The notes under the pieces: generated by a model | Seen by the model: only the letters and a program-made list of their open reading frames with translations | What the model was told of the DNA's origin: nothing | Database searches by the model: none | NCBI GenBank assembly: GCA_012932865.1 | Contig: SAXG01000031.1 | Location: 431,471 to 495,470, forward strand | DNA: 64,000 nucleotides | Direction: 5' to 3' | From: Amylostereum areolatum | Lineage: Eukaryota > Basidiomycota > Agaricomycetes > Russulales > Stereaceae | Made by a program: the position numbers and the translations under genes | In this document: positions 34,901 through 46,856 of the stretch, one piece after another | How positions within the stretch are numbered: the stretch's first letter is position 1 | Layout of the letters: each line of letters opens with the position of its first letter

Positions 34901-36188
34901 ACCGCCTCCCCCATCATACACTGTTCTCTTTCCTTGCGTCGTTATACCTGTCTCGTTCGTCCTGCCCCCACTTACGTCCTGTCTACTAATGTCTTTCGTG
35001 TCCATACTTACCACTACTCTCCATTCCGTATTCTGCCTCCCACCCCCCGCTACGCGTGTCCACTCGTTTACGTTTCATCCCCCCCCCCCGCCCGGCTGTC
35101 TGTTTGTATCGTACTATCCTGCCCTGTGCTAATGTTTCTAATGACCATAATTCTGGTCTAAACCGTTTGAACCCGCGAGCTAACCCCGAACAAATGGCAC
35201 GGGTATATGTCTTCCTAAATTTATCCTAATGTACTAAACCCTTGCCAAGGCGGACGCACCGACCGCCGCCTTAGCAAAACCTAGTACAGTTTTAGGCCAG
35301 GATTACCCGTCATTTTGCTTCTAATAAGAGGGGGACCTTCCTAAACTCCTAAGCCGCAAATTAGAGCCAATAAGATCAAATTATTACAATTTTGCAGGGG
35401 AGGTTTTCCCAGAGAACCAACGATATTGACAAAGTAGACCAGCAAAACACGCACCTATCTTTGCCTGGCACTTGGTGTAGTAAAAGTCCGAGAAATCGCC
35501 TGTGTAGCTCGGTCAGACATGTGGGTCTTACCTCGCATAGTAGAAGCGGGTAAGTCATCTTACCAAAGTCCTTCATAGTGTCGCACATGGCCTTTATCCG
35601 CTCCCTGATGCTATCCTCAACTTCATGCAAAGGCGGGAGTATAACAGACAGACGGTACAACGAATGCACCATGCCAGTCTAGATATGCAAGCACCAAGTC
35701 AGCCTGTAGCATGATAGCTCCACTACGCACGGCATGCACACCCACCATCCGGAAGCAGACGGCGACAATTCGCTCGTCGTTCGTCCTACGTTCTACTTCA
35801 AGGTTGACCAAACCCTGTAATTGCCGTTATTAAGACCGCAAGACATAGAGAATTGGATGGCGAGGACCTTGAAGGTCTCGACCACGGCCTAGACGACCAC
35901 CACCGACGATCAGTTTCGAACGCGATCTTTTGTAGTATGGATAGGACAACTTACCTTCGCTACAGGGTGTAGCTCGGACACCCCACCCAAGACTGCGACT
36001 ATTTGTTGGATATTAGACAATATCTTGCGCGTACGCTCTTTTGTCCACTTCTTGCTTGGGGGTTCTATCCAAAATTCAGCGGTGCGTCACGGCGGTACAA
36101 GCGGCAGATACACACCTTGGGCTTCTTCCGCAATCAAGTCGTTTGCCTTCTTGAGGGCCACTGTCGCCTGGCGGATCTGGGCTTCCAT
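25920..36188 (-). CDS. EF-hand protein of a mushroom-type family, 18 exons, interrupted by an intronic DNA transposon
   Basis: Exons on the minus strand: 36116-36188, 35955-36064, 35868-35888, 35746-35814, 35532-35678, 35455-35464, 28173-28465, 28008-28114, 27866-27950, 27746-27803, 27650-27694, 27487-27587, 27306-27433, 27217-27249, 26800-27166, 26479-26736, 26288-26416, 25920-26234. They sum to 2349 nt, 782 aa, in frame. N-terminal half is all-helical (TRKILSNIQQIVAVLGGV; LVNLEVERRTNDERIVAVC; RLLRSSDFKERLDGYVDAF). A canonical EF-hand loop, DEDASGFLSISE, lies mid-protein, followed by INCFMNRRPEDWSTPVWLA. The C-terminal half is helical with a disordered, acidic tail. No signal peptide or membrane span, so probably a cytosolic calcium-binding protein. 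From general knowledge, such large EF-hand proteins are common in Agaricomycetes; their function is unknown to me. Exon 5/6 boundaries are the least certain. Confidence 0.78.
28489..28502 (+). repeat. Left terminal inverted repeat of the Plavaka-type element
   Basis: GGGAAAACCTCCCC, exact reverse complement of 35397-35410. The C-run continues to 28505. Confidence 0.8.
28749..32127 (-). CDS. Plavaka-type transposase
   Basis: Four exons (31246-32127, 30903-31190, 29161-30844, 28749-29113) give about 1072 aa in frame. It catalyses excision and insertion of the host element. The N-terminus has a zinc-finger-like motif (CPGCDKSFTGKGLANH). An acidic, low-complexity segment follows (DQVDDEDEDDDTVPGL). 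The core shows the family hallmarks LIISSDKTQLTMFRGK, AYPVYMTIGNIPKSIRRK, and DILHQLYQGVVKHVVGW, and later NYNTEQTERLHIDFTKDAYR. The assignment to the Plavaka group (distant CACTA relatives, common in basidiomycetes) rests on these motifs. No frameshift or stop seen, so it may be active. Start Met precedes PKTASESTNTCPGC. Confidence 0.85.
32386..34887 (+). CDS. DUF6532-type protein carried by the transposon
   Basis: Multi-exon gene starting MSKRTTRTSTSKPQQ and ending at TAA 34885-34887. The N-terminal half is disordered, basic then acidic (VPAKKRKAHT; KKTKARKG; VDDDDDSSLPALSDMEGEN), consistent with a nuclear protein. The C-terminal half is helical and matches the DUF6532 type as I remember it (ISARVALYRKTVKDHSD; MFNLLPNG; RPWFPFRVDSVTNEYQLELP; YTAVYASLYEHRSGQQRGDF). 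Introns are short. It starts 258 bp from the transposase start on the other strand and lies inside the inverted repeats, so it moves with the element. Its role (accessory transposition factor, DNA binding, or cargo) is unknown. Confidence 0.75.
35397..35410 (-). repeat. Right terminal inverted repeat of the Plavaka-type element
   Basis: GGGGAGGTTTTCCC on the plus strand, exact partner of the left repeat at 28489-28502. Confidence 0.8.
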
Positions 36189-37841
36189 GATATGTGTGAG
36201 GAGGAGGGGAGGATGGAGAGGGTGTGATGACTATGGCAGTCGCTGCCAGTGGTCTTATACAGGGAGAACCCACATCCGAGTCGACTTTGATGTATGCCCC
36301 ACATGAGATCACTCTGCCATCTTCAAGTCATCTTTCTCCCGCAGCGCTACAGGGGAACAAAAGGAGATCACCAAGACTGGTGGTAAGTTTAGTTCATCGC
36401 TATGAGGCGAGTCATTCATAATTGTTGAACCTTCCGATAGCTTTCCGAGAGAACAGCCAAGAGCGGGACCTGTAAGACTGATATAGAACATATAAAGTCT
36501 GTCCCAGTCGACGTTGGTGCCCATCGTAACGAAGGACGTATCCTCGAAGCCTCATAGTCCGAAAGTCTTGCATCCAATTTCTTTCTGTGAACATTGGTGC
36601 CAAGGGAGGGTATACGGCGAGGACAGAAGAAAGTAGTCGAACACCTGTGTGTTAATCGTAGATCAACAAGTGTCATCGAGAGTAGCGCACTTCACACCTT
36701 TTCCTCATTTTCCATACGCTCGCGCGCCACAAAGTCGACGGTCCATGTATTGCGCCAGACTCATCGCGCTCACTTGAAGCGCCTATCCGTTGTGAACTGT
36801 TATGATCTGACCACGGAACATGGAGATGAGGAAGTGGATAGCAAGCGGAGAACATACCTTCGTTGGGGAACAGCATCATGGAGGCGGTATCCTAACGCAT
36901 TCAATTCATTCAGCACGGAACAAGCACATGGTGTCGTATGATCGCACCGTGGGCCCAAGAACTTCCGATAGAATTGACCACAAGGCTACATCACACCAAG
37001 ACATCGGCTGCCGCGCTCTTTGTGGAGAATCGGAGATATATCAAACCTGTACGATGACCGAGAATGTTGACCATGGATCCAGCTGTACAGATGTTTGTAT
37101 ATCAGTTTCAATGCGTTACTCACACCCTTGATCCTGCTACCATGCGGAAGACTTGATTTTTACTTTGGAAGACGAGGACGAGAGATACAATGCTTCACAG
37201 AACGCAATAGAGATCGTGGGAGTGACAAGGAAGGAACAATGACAAACACCTCGGAGGCATAGAGAAAGGAGACTGACACTCGGAGAAGCGAGAGGGACTA
37301 AGCGTCGACAGATACTTAGTGCTCCGCACGGGTTGGTTCCGAAGAATTGACCACAATGCCACTACTAGTAGCAGCATCTCATTTCCGCTGATTCGTGGTG
37401 CGTGGCAATGTCTGGGATAAAGTTGTAGTCTGCATCGTCCATGCCAACAAGTCAGCGACACGCTGAGACATTTCTGGAGGCCGAAATGAAAGACGTTTGA
37501 ACCAGGTGTGGGAAGGGTGGTGAGGACAACATGCGGAGCGGGCAAAGCGGAGTGACTCCGACTTGTACGATGCACAGTGGTGAACGTGGGAAAGTCCCTG
37601 GCATGATGGTTTTGGACCCACAAGTTACCACAACTTGCTTTGAGTCAATTCTGTAAGTCCTTGAATCATCTATAGCCGCGGAGGCGCTAAAGCCCGAGAG
37701 CGACGACACCCAACAGACGATTTACTGTGTCATAACAATCCCAAGGCATGACCGACTCGGAGAGTGTTCAAACGTTCAACGTACAACGTTTTGAGCTTCA
37801 ACTTGAAAAGGTAGCTCCGGATAAGTGGTCCTTGTACAGTC
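36189..37841. other. Intergenic or decayed region, 1.65 kb
   Basis: Starts with the EF-hand gene promoter side. Minus-strand stretches near 36420-36680 and 36950-37140 read like protein in short pieces but are broken by stops, with no domain I can name. It could be a relic gene. No confident feature. Confidence 0.4.
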
Positions 37842-40565
37842 CTACCATTCTTCGATATCATCGTCCTCTAAAATCCTCCCCTCAACCCCGTCTCGTTCTA
37901 TCTCTCCTCTCCTCCACCCGCCGCTCTCGGAAGCCTCCACCTCCTTCCCCACGTCCACATCCATCGCCGCGTCTCTCTCATCAGCCAGCTCCCTCGTACC
38001 ACCGGCCCCCTTCACGAACATTATCTCTGAGAACAGCCGATGTTCCCTCGGCGGTCTACGCTTGTTAGCCGTAGCAGTTTGCCTGTCATAAGCCTTGAGC
38101 ACCGCGCCCATCTCTAGCGTGACTGCGTTGCGCGGCCACAGCGTCATCGACTCCTGCGTTCCGTTAGCACCGTGTATTGAAGACAGAATTGTGACCAAGC
38201 GCATACCTCCGATAGCCACGCCCTGACGCCCTCAACGCCCTCCCCTGCCTCCCGTTCCCGTCTTCCCACCGCGAAAAACTCCGGCTTGAACATCTTCTGT
38301 CCCGAGCGTTCGACGGGCGCAGGAAGCGCGTGTAGGGTCTCGAGCGCGTGCAGGTGAAACGTATACGGATTTGTCTCATACCACTACATTCAGTCCATCG
38401 ATCAGCACAAACGATCCAGAAGAACAAAAAGGACAGGCCCACGTTCTCACCCCCGTTCGCATCCACCCAACTAAGTCCATCCACCAACCGATCACACTGC
38501 TCTATATCTGTGCAGAACTGTGTGTAGTTCTGATGGATGTACAGTCCAAACAGCGACGCGTCGATGGGTGTGCTCGCATACAATTCCTATGCGCAAACAC
38601 CTATGGGTCAGCCAATAGGCGAAAGAAAGTCTCAAAAAGAATTAGGTCAACGCACATCCGCATCCACCCGACTTGTCTTACGTGCTTCGTGCTCAAGCCA
38701 GGGAGGCAAGGCGGGTTGGTCCTTTAGCCTTTTGTCCAGCTCGCGCAGAACGGCCGCTTCCCGCGCCGTCGTTGATTGCGATGGTGGGTCTCCCTTTCCT
38801 AAATGAGCGACAAAGCAAAACGGTGGTCCATCAGTTTACCACGGGTGCGACTCTGCCAAATCGAACCCACACTGACGTTTATTGTACAGCACCTTCCCCA
38901 ATAGATGAAAAAGAAACAGCGCGTTTTCTTTCCTCGTCATTGCTTCCAGTGCCATTGAACCCGCCCTGCATCGTGCATGTCAGTCTACCGTGCCTGTGAG
39001 GAAGGGTGAGAATCTCACCCATCGCGCCCCCTCTTCTTGCTCCCCCCAACACCCGCCCGCGCGCAAGCAAACTCGAGCCCCATCACCGCACTCCTTACAT
39101 CACCCGCCGCGCCGTCGACGACATTCGACAATACTGCTGCGGACACCTTCATGCCTACCCGCTCCAAGACGCTCTTCAACGCAGCCGTCATAAACGTCGG
39201 CGCGACTGGGTTAAACCTGCCTTCCGTTATCAGCATCTTCTGAGGTAGATGATGTTGGGGCAGAAAACTCACGCGATTTCGGTTGAATACGCCGCACCGA
39301 GCCCAGGTGGAAGGACTGTCCGCACGCTCACGGCTTCCTGCCGATTCGCCAATCCCCCAGTAGATCTAATACCCGGCTCCTCGTCTTCGCCACGCACTCC
39401 AGCATCACTAACGACGACTACGATAGGTACTTGCGCACTGGCCATAACATGGGCTTTCAGAGCATCGTGGAATCGGGCACGGGTGCCGGGATGAAGTATG
39501 TTTGGTAGATCTTCGAGGAGAATTATCGTTTTCGATGGTGGCTTTTTGGGTTGAGGCTGCGACTGGGATCGAGATTGAGAGGAGGGTTTGCGGGATTTAA
39601 CAACAGTATTGGTCGCGTCGAAAACGGATCGATAGCTTCCTACCCGCCCGAGGAATGTCTCGAACTTGTCCATCGCGCTCTCCCAGTCGTTCTCTGCAAT
39701 ATCTCATAAGCGTGCTGAATGCCGGCCAATGAACATGGACGCACGAACCAAACGCGAACCCAGAACCTGAACCCTCATCAGAGAATGGATTGAACGGTGA
39801 TGAACCGCCAGTTGCTGGTGCACTTCCCCATTCCATAATTGAGAAGTCCATTTCACGCGCAAGCACGCGAAGGGTGGCCGTCTTCCCACAACCAGCGGAA
39901 CCCGTGAGTACGAGCAACCGCTGTCATTGATGATCTCGAGTTAGGTGAGCGTTTACGCGAGCACATAATCAACATACGCGGTATTTGGCGGTCTTCTCCC
40001 CCGAAAATGCCTCGTTCAGCCATCGGCGTACATCCTCCACCTTTCGCTTGTGCACTGCGAGTTCTTCCTGGGACGTTCCGAGGTCAACCCTCGGTCCTTA
40101 AATTCACCTGCATACACCCACCTCGGTTCCTGGGGCGAACTTGTCCACCCATAAACGGTCGTCTACACACGCCACATCCGTCAGAATACGCGCCCGCATA
40201 CAAGACATGGGGAACATACCGACATCGAGGTTCAAAGCCCTTGCCTTTCCCTTTCCCTTCCCGTTCGAGAGAGTCGCTCTTTCCTCTACAACATCATCCA
40301 GCCTAAACCCTTTTGGTCCATTCACGCGCAAAGACTGCGATTCGGAATTCGAACCTTGCGATTGTGACTGAGACTGAGACAGGTCAAACGGAGGCGGTTT
40401 GGACAGCTACAAAAACGCCGAAGATGCAAACGGTCAGAGTAGGTACACGGTACAAACGACTCATGGAGCACTTACAGGTTTGAGCTTCTGTTTCTTACTA
40501 GGCCGAGTTTCGAGCTGGTCGAGTTTGAGTGTGCTTTGACGGGTAGTTTTCGTCTTCGGTGGCAT
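37842..40565 (-). CDS. RAD17: RAD17 checkpoint clamp loader subunit
   Basis: Multi-exon AAA+ gene from MPPKTKTTRQSTLKL (40565) to the stop at 37842. Rad17 with Rfc2-5 loads the 9-1-1 clamp on damaged DNA in the nucleus. Motifs: RLWVDKFAPGTE and VHKRKVEDVRRWL (Rad17-type entry), Walker A LLVLTGSAGCGKTATLRVLA, Walker B TIILLEDLPNILHPGTRARF, an RFC-like helical region (RFNPVAPTFMTAAL), DIEQCDRLVDGLSWVD, and an acidic C-terminal tail ending LEDDDIEEW, typical of Rad17. A Ser/Gln-rich insert (SSQSRSQSQPQPKKPPS) precedes Walker B. Small exons in the range 38700-39050 were not fixed to the base. Confidence 0.9.
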
Positions 40566-43500
40566 GGTACTTCAGTATATCAGTTTAAATTGAGTGTATT
40601 GGTTTGGAGGAGGGAAATCGGGGTAAGTGAATGAGTACACCACCAGGCGATCCCTCAGCTTCATTCCGATATCACGCCCCTGAGTTTGAAGTTGGTGTGC
40701 CGATGGATGGAATCCAAAAATGTCAAGCGGATATCACGCTCAACGAATTCCCTTGGGCCCGAAGCTGAGGTTCTTTGGATTCAATCCAATAATCTTACTA
40801 AGCTCATCAAGAATCGCTCGGCGGGTTGCTGGCTTAAATCGTGCTTATTGCGATCTTATCCTGATGTAGAAGGAAGAAAATCATGATATTTTCATTTGAT
40901 AACTACAGAGTATATGGGGGCTGCTACGGGATATATGGAGAGGGATGACAGGTGAGAGAGGGTTACCTGGGATGCCAACAAAGCAGGTGGACCAGACGGA
41001 GACCGAGATAAGACCAGGGAACCCAGTGAGCCAGGGGACAGAGAGCCAGGACCAGAGAGGAGCGCGAGCGGGACCAAGATCGCGAGCGAGGACCAAGACC
41101 GCAAGCAAAAATCGAGAGACCGAGAGTAAAGTTCAAGACCACGAGCAAAGTTCAAGACCAGGAGTAAAGTTCAAGGCCGCGAGCGAAGGTGAGGACGACT
41201 GCCAGCGACAACAAGAGGGGCGCCGGAGCATGTGCAAATCCTGAATGCTGTCGCGAGGGCAGGTGGGCGGTAAGTGAATAGAACACGCACCATGGTCCAG
41301 ACTCTGGATGATGCCCACATGAGAGTGTCGAAGGGAGAGTCCATACCCAACCCTTCGTACATCCACGGAAACCCTGACGCGCCGTCCAAATCTCGGTACG
41401 TCGGAGTCGCCCATTACAGATGAGGGGTTATGGCCAGGTGAAGGACGGGGAGAAGAGAAGGACGTGGTGAGAGGAAACAAGGAGTCGAGGATGACTTGGC
41501 GCGACGACGAAAATGAATACTGCTTACATAACCCGCGCTCGTCGCCGTCCATCGAGGACTCTGTGGGGATTGAAACTGAGAGGACAACCTGTACTCACGC
41601 TGACTTGGGCGCGAAGCCGACTTTCTCGCAACGGATAATCGGAATGGCGCCGAGATTGAGGGGGTTGGATTGAAGCTGACACGATGCTAGCGTGAACCCT
41701 TGGTCACGCCATCAGACTCATCCGAATGGCCCCGCATAGAGTCATGCTGAGGCAACTGCTGGTGGTGTATTATGTCGGTCAAGCGGAGAAGTGGAAGAGA
41801 GCAGGAAGCCGTGGGAACTTTTGACGCGTCGCGTCGCGTTTGGTGTGGCACGCGTTCGTTCCTCTCTTTCTTCCCGCTTCCACCATCGTTGTATTCGTCT
41901 TCGTCTACTCTCACTTCTCCCTCGAGCGGACAAGCGGAAATCGGCGCAACCACACTTTATAAGGCCGTAAGGACTACATTCGAGTCTTCTCTCAAGACGT
42001 ATGATCGTCGATCATCTGGCGGCGACACCACTGCGGCGCATATATGCACCTATCAAACAGGCAATCCAAGCTGTCAACGACTGGAAGCTTGAATTCGGGT
42101 CAAATATCCATGCTGTTTATCTTACTGCAACTACATGGAGCGTCACTGTGTCTGGATCTGCCACGTCTCGTCGTCACCGTGCCATTCTGCTTCCTCCTCT
42201 GGCCTCCCTCCCTTCTACGTTCATTGAAGATGGATATATGCTATCTTATAACAGGTAATTTCGGCAACCTGTCTTTCGCCGATCACATTGAAAAGCATAC
42301 CTTTCATTCCAGGCTTGCCCGCCGGCACAGTGACAGCCAGATGCATTACAACCGCTCTTCCTCCTTCGATCACCACGTCTACGTCCGATCTGGAAAGCGA
42401 ACAAACAAAGCCACATTTTACCGCCAGCTCGCCAGCAAGTATAAGTACTGGAGCGATCGGATGGAAAAACATCTAACTCTCTTCCTTCCCTTTGGTGCTC
42501 CTCGCCTGCTGCTTTCTTTCCTTCGTGTGGCTTTTCTCTACTCCCTCTCCTCACGCTTGGCTCTTCTTCTGGCCGCTACTTACCTTGGTTTCACTTAACC
42601 CTCTGTTTTCTTCACGCCGCCTTCAAATAACAACATATCGTAGCTTCAGTCGCCTTACCTGGTTGCCCATTGTCTCCCGCTTCATGTTCCACGGTACTAT
42701 TGTTGCTTGCTTGCTATATCAGACCTTTCGGCTCGTTGGTACTCACTAAATCCCCATGTCTGCATCGCTCTGCGCCTTTCGGTCTTTGCTCCAAGCTGGC
42801 GCCCCTCTGAATCCGTTTCGCTTCCTTGCTCGCTCCACAACCTTTACTTCAGCTTTGTCATCTCGAGTCCCTCAACCTCGCAATAGCAAGCTACCCACGT
42901 CAAAACGCCCACCTGGACTGTCTTTCGTCTTGACTTTCTTCCTGGCCTCTGCAGTCTTTGAGCTTGGCTCTCGTTCGGTATTTCCTCCCTCAGCACTACT
43001 CCGGACTGGCAGCATCTTCGAGCTTTACCCCTTGACCGTGCTGGTATACTCGTCTTATCTTGGCTCAAGCCTGACCGGGTTTCTATGTCCTCTCGTCTGG
43101 CGCTCGGTTATCTTGGCTACTTGGCTTGCTCAATCTGTTGCTTCTCATCCTGTTATACAATGGACTTGGCCTATTAAGCTCAGCTTGCCTTGTTTCGGCC
43201 TTATATACTTTCGCTCGCCGACCTTCGCTCGCCCATTTGGTCCTTCGTACTGAGCTTGTATCACCTCGGCTCAGGCTGCCTTACTTGTTTGGCCAATCTC
43301 GGGCTGACTGCGTGACTGTTTCCTGCTTATGCTCGTCCATCGGTCCGTTTATCAACAAGCAACTGCGCCGTTCCGCCATACCTTCCACCCTTTGCTCGAG
43401 CTTCTACTTGCTTGCGTCTACAGCTAAAATGCGCAACTGGCTCTTCTCTGGACTGGCTTGTGCTTGTATACCCGCTCCTCGATGGAACTTTCGCGCCGAA

Positions 43501-43937
43501 GTCTTTCTCGCCAACCTCGTCCGGTCGTTGCATCTTAGGGCTTTCATCTTCTACTCGATCATCAACCCTTTCTCGATGGCCAGGTTTTCGCCGAGTGAGT
43601 ACTTCAATTCTCCTTGCTATTTTAACCTTGCTCAAGCCCGTGATTGTTTGTGCATCTACAGATACGCACAGCGATCCCTGAACAGTTGTACCTTTTTTGC
43701 CTTCTGTCCGCCCCCTTAAAGCCCCTTAACATCGGACGATTCGTACACTGCATAGCGTATACATTTCCTTCGTTTGCCCCAACACATATCGTACTACACC
43801 GAGGGCGACTGAACAAGTTGTAGCTGTTCCCCTAAAATTACTTGTTGCTATTAGTACTCAGCCTTTACAATAACGCTGCCTCGCCACTTCTCAAGGAGCG
43901 AGCTAAACACCCAAGAAAGATCGCGAATCTCATGCCC
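40566..43937. other. Gene-poor, strand-skewed low-complexity region, 3.4 kb
   Basis: No recognised gene. At 40945-41200 the plus strand is purine-rich with degenerate tandem units; on the minus strand three copies of a 19 bp unit (ttgaactttactcctggtc type) lie at about 41115-41175. At 42480-43720 the plus strand is pyrimidine-rich with many CTTGGCT/TCGCTC words. This gives long hydrophobic reading frames that look compositional, not coding. Between them (41270-42470) I see intron-like signals on the minus strand near 41240-41300 but no protein I can support. Confidence 0.5.
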
Positions 43938-46440
43938 TCAATCCAGCACAATGATATCATCCTCCATCTCCTCGTCCTGCTTCTCCAACATGACCAACCC
44001 ATCTGCCTCCAACTTCCTCCTTTTATTTGGCGATCCCGGTCCTGACGTCTTCAAGCGCTTTGCAGGGCCCTCCGCCAGCTCGACCTCGTCGTCGTCGGGT
44101 GCGGAACGTTTCAATGACACGCGCGGTGGTGTCTCTGGTACAGGCTTTGGCTTTGGCGGCTTCTTCGCTGGGTGCGGGAGTGGGGAGGGGAGAATCATGG
44201 ACGGGCCATCCACAGGATGGTTAGGCCTAGATACAACGCCCCTTTCAGTCAGGGATAACCCCTTCAGAAACCAAGAAGACCTACGGAAGCGGTGCGATGG
44301 CGAGCGAGATCGCTTCGTACTCTCCCTCGTCGTCGACCACGTTCAAAAACATGCCTCTCGTCACGTTCAAGCTCTCCAAAGACCTTTCCAGATTATCGTC
44401 GAAGTCCGGATCGCTCAACAACCGCTGACCCTCATACGTGCTCACATCGCGCCCATCTCCCGCAACCGCGTCGACAACCTCCCCGAGCTTCGTCCGCGCG
44501 GGGTCACACTGCAACAACCCATATGCATCGCGGCACACGCCACATGTTAGAGATGGGGTTGAGAGCGCGATGGCGCTGAGCGGGACCGCGGGCTTGAACT
44601 GGATATGGACGTTTCGGAGTTTGTCGTGGGCGCCACGAAGAACGTGCAAGGCTTGCAGAACAATCAATCCGGATATGATTGCGTTTGTTGTCGCGATGGC
44701 AGGAATGATGTTCCCAGCCATCTCTACATGCCCGCTCGTCAGCCTGGATAGCATTATATTGTCCATCAACCTACCTTTAACCTCCCATCGAGTCTTCCCT
44801 GGGATACCGTAGGCAGCCGAACGCAGATTCGCCGCGGCAGTAACGAAGTCGAGTGTGTCGTCATCGTCCTTGTCGAACGAGATGGTCTCCTCTCCTGCGC
44901 TCAAACGCGCCGCCAACTTGCCCGTACTGCATCACGAGAAATTTGAGTCAAAGTTTGTGACGCAATGAGAATCCACATACCTTTGTACGAACATATCCCA
45001 GTTGTCCCTTAACGAGAGGGCGCGCTGATCCTTCAGCTTTCCGTTGCTGGTGCTTGCGCTGGAGCTGGAGCTGCCATTCGCGGTTTTCCCATTGGATGCG
45101 CCATTGGCAGTGATGGCCGCCGCACTGGCCACAACGCCGCGGAGGGTGAATTGATCGTCCTTGATCGCATCGAAGTCGAGTGGGATGGGTTTGTCGCGGA
45201 ATCGCCACATATCCTCCATCGAAAGGAGGTTCCTGACATCGGCATTGAAAACCTGTGCACGAACAAACAATCAGACCCCCTCGACCTGCAGAGATGGACA
45301 AGCGCGCCTTTTGGAATGCAAGCTTGGCAGCGTCCTCACTCTGTCCTGTTGACCTCAAAGCCTCACGGACGGCTTTGAACGCCTGCGCCTCTTTGCGCAG
45401 TGTGTCGATCTCCTGGGCTGAGAAGTTCATCAGCTCTGAGTAAGCCGAGCGAATCCTTTGAAGGCCAACCATTTTCTCCTTGCTTCAACGCGTCGTCGAG
45501 CTCTCCCGCAGAATCTTCATCTTCACCAAAAAGTTGACTGCGTATATGCGTCATTGATCTCAGACGCTTCAGCAGCCTTGGCAAGGGACATACGACATGA
45601 GATAACTTTTTGCCCATACAATGCAGTGAATTGGCTGTGATGGCGTCGAGCGAATGGTGCACACAGGGAACGTCTTCGGCGTTTGTTTCGGTATACAATC
45701 GAAGCATTCAGTGCGATCCTGACCGAGTAGTATTAGCAATGGTCAACCCACAGATACGCGTCTAACTTACCTTCAACAACGGCTGAACTTGACCCAAATA
45801 CCCTGCCGTTCCGGATTCTACCAGTGGCACATTGCCCGCCATGCACATCTTGTTAACATGTCTCCGCGCATCTAGCCTTTCCACTTGAGCGACCTGGAAC
45901 AAGATGCGGAAAGCACAACGCACCGAGGTTGTCCAGCGCATTTAACACGATGTCAAAGCTCTTAAACCACGCAAGATCGAATTGGGGGTCCTTTATGTTC
46001 CCGTGTATAGGGTTGATATGCACATTGGGGTTGAACGCCGACGCCGTGCGTGCTGCGACCTGAACCACGCTCATATATACCAATACACGCAAAACCAGAA
46101 GGACGCCCACACACCATCGCCTTGCTCTGCTTCACATCCTTCTTTTTGAACAAAAACTGCCGATTTAGATTGGACAGGTCGATGGTGTCGAGGTCGAGCA
46201 GCGTGATCTTCCCGAAGCCAGCGAGGACGATGTTCTTCACTTGCAGGCATTAAACCAGGGGATGAGAAAACGCGTCCAGCCACTGAACAGTTTGAATATA
46301 AACTCACGTAGCTCGCACCCAATACCACCAGCACCAACGAGAAGCACTTTAGTACTGGGTAGACGGTCATGCAGCTCGGGACCCAGAATGGCACGAGCAT
46401 GAATGGAACGGCCGTTGGCCGCGGGAGTTGCAGAGACCAT
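43938..46440 (-). CDS. UBA2: SUMO-activating enzyme subunit 2
   Basis: Multi-exon gene from [15 protein letters not shown] (46440) to the stop at 43938. With Aos1 it adenylates SUMO, carries it as a thioester and passes it to Ubc9, mainly in the nucleus. Motifs in order: nucleotide-binding [57 protein letters not shown], zinc-ligand ECFDC, catalytic Cys in [18 protein letters not shown], adenylation-domain return [19 protein letters not shown], second zinc pair LTCGVC, ubiquitin-fold region ([15 protein letters not shown]), and a basic C-terminal tail with [19 protein letters not shown], a likely nuclear signal. The acidic end [10 protein letters not shown] fits a SUMO-interacting motif (IIVLD). 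Confidence 0.93.
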
Positions 46441-46856
46441 AACTCTCAATGCCTTCTCCGTGTTAGAATATAGGCTGAGGGAGATCCAGAGGGTCGCGAG
46501 AGATTGAAAGGGAGAGCCGAAAGACAAGATATGGTGACTTGGTCGTTGAGCAAAGTCAAAGTCGCGATGCGCGTCAACTCGCCGCGCGCGCCGTCACGCG
46601 CTGGTGACTCAGTTACTGCCACGTCACTTTACGTGACAGGAGACTGAGGCAACAGCCTGAACGACGTCGACGACGACATGACTGAAAGCATGAACGTACG
46701 ATTGTGCATAAAAATCTTAAGTGCATAGACGTGCAATAGGGAGAAGGCATACACGGGTATGTATAATTTACTCGAAGAGGGAACATGATTAACGTGAATC
46801 GTAAGGTAGCCAGCCTCGCGTCGACGAGACCTCCGAAGTCTTGAATGCACGTAAAA
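46441..46856. other. Intergenic, UBA2 promoter side and 3' end of the zinc-finger gene
   Basis: 416 bp with no gene seen. It holds palindromic CACGTCACTTTACGTGAC near 46619-46637, a possible CRE/E-box-like site. Confidence 0.4.

Larger units (their letters stand above)
28489..35410. mobile_element. Complete Plavaka-type DNA transposon (6.92 kb) nested in an intron
   Basis: Bounded by perfect 14 bp inverted repeats (GGGAAAACCTCCCC at 28489-28502, reverse complement at 35397-35410). It contains a multi-exon transposase (minus) and a divergent DUF6532 gene (plus). The flanks are intron sequence of the EF-hand gene. I see no clear target-site duplication (flanks ATCA and AGAG). Intact genes and perfect ends suggest a young copy. 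Confidence 0.82.

Noticed and set aside
42044..43719. Three long overlapping hydrophobic frames that look like membrane proteins
   Set aside because: The Leu/Ser/Phe richness follows directly from the pyrimidine-rich strand; no family motif, no clean introns, and frames overlap each other.
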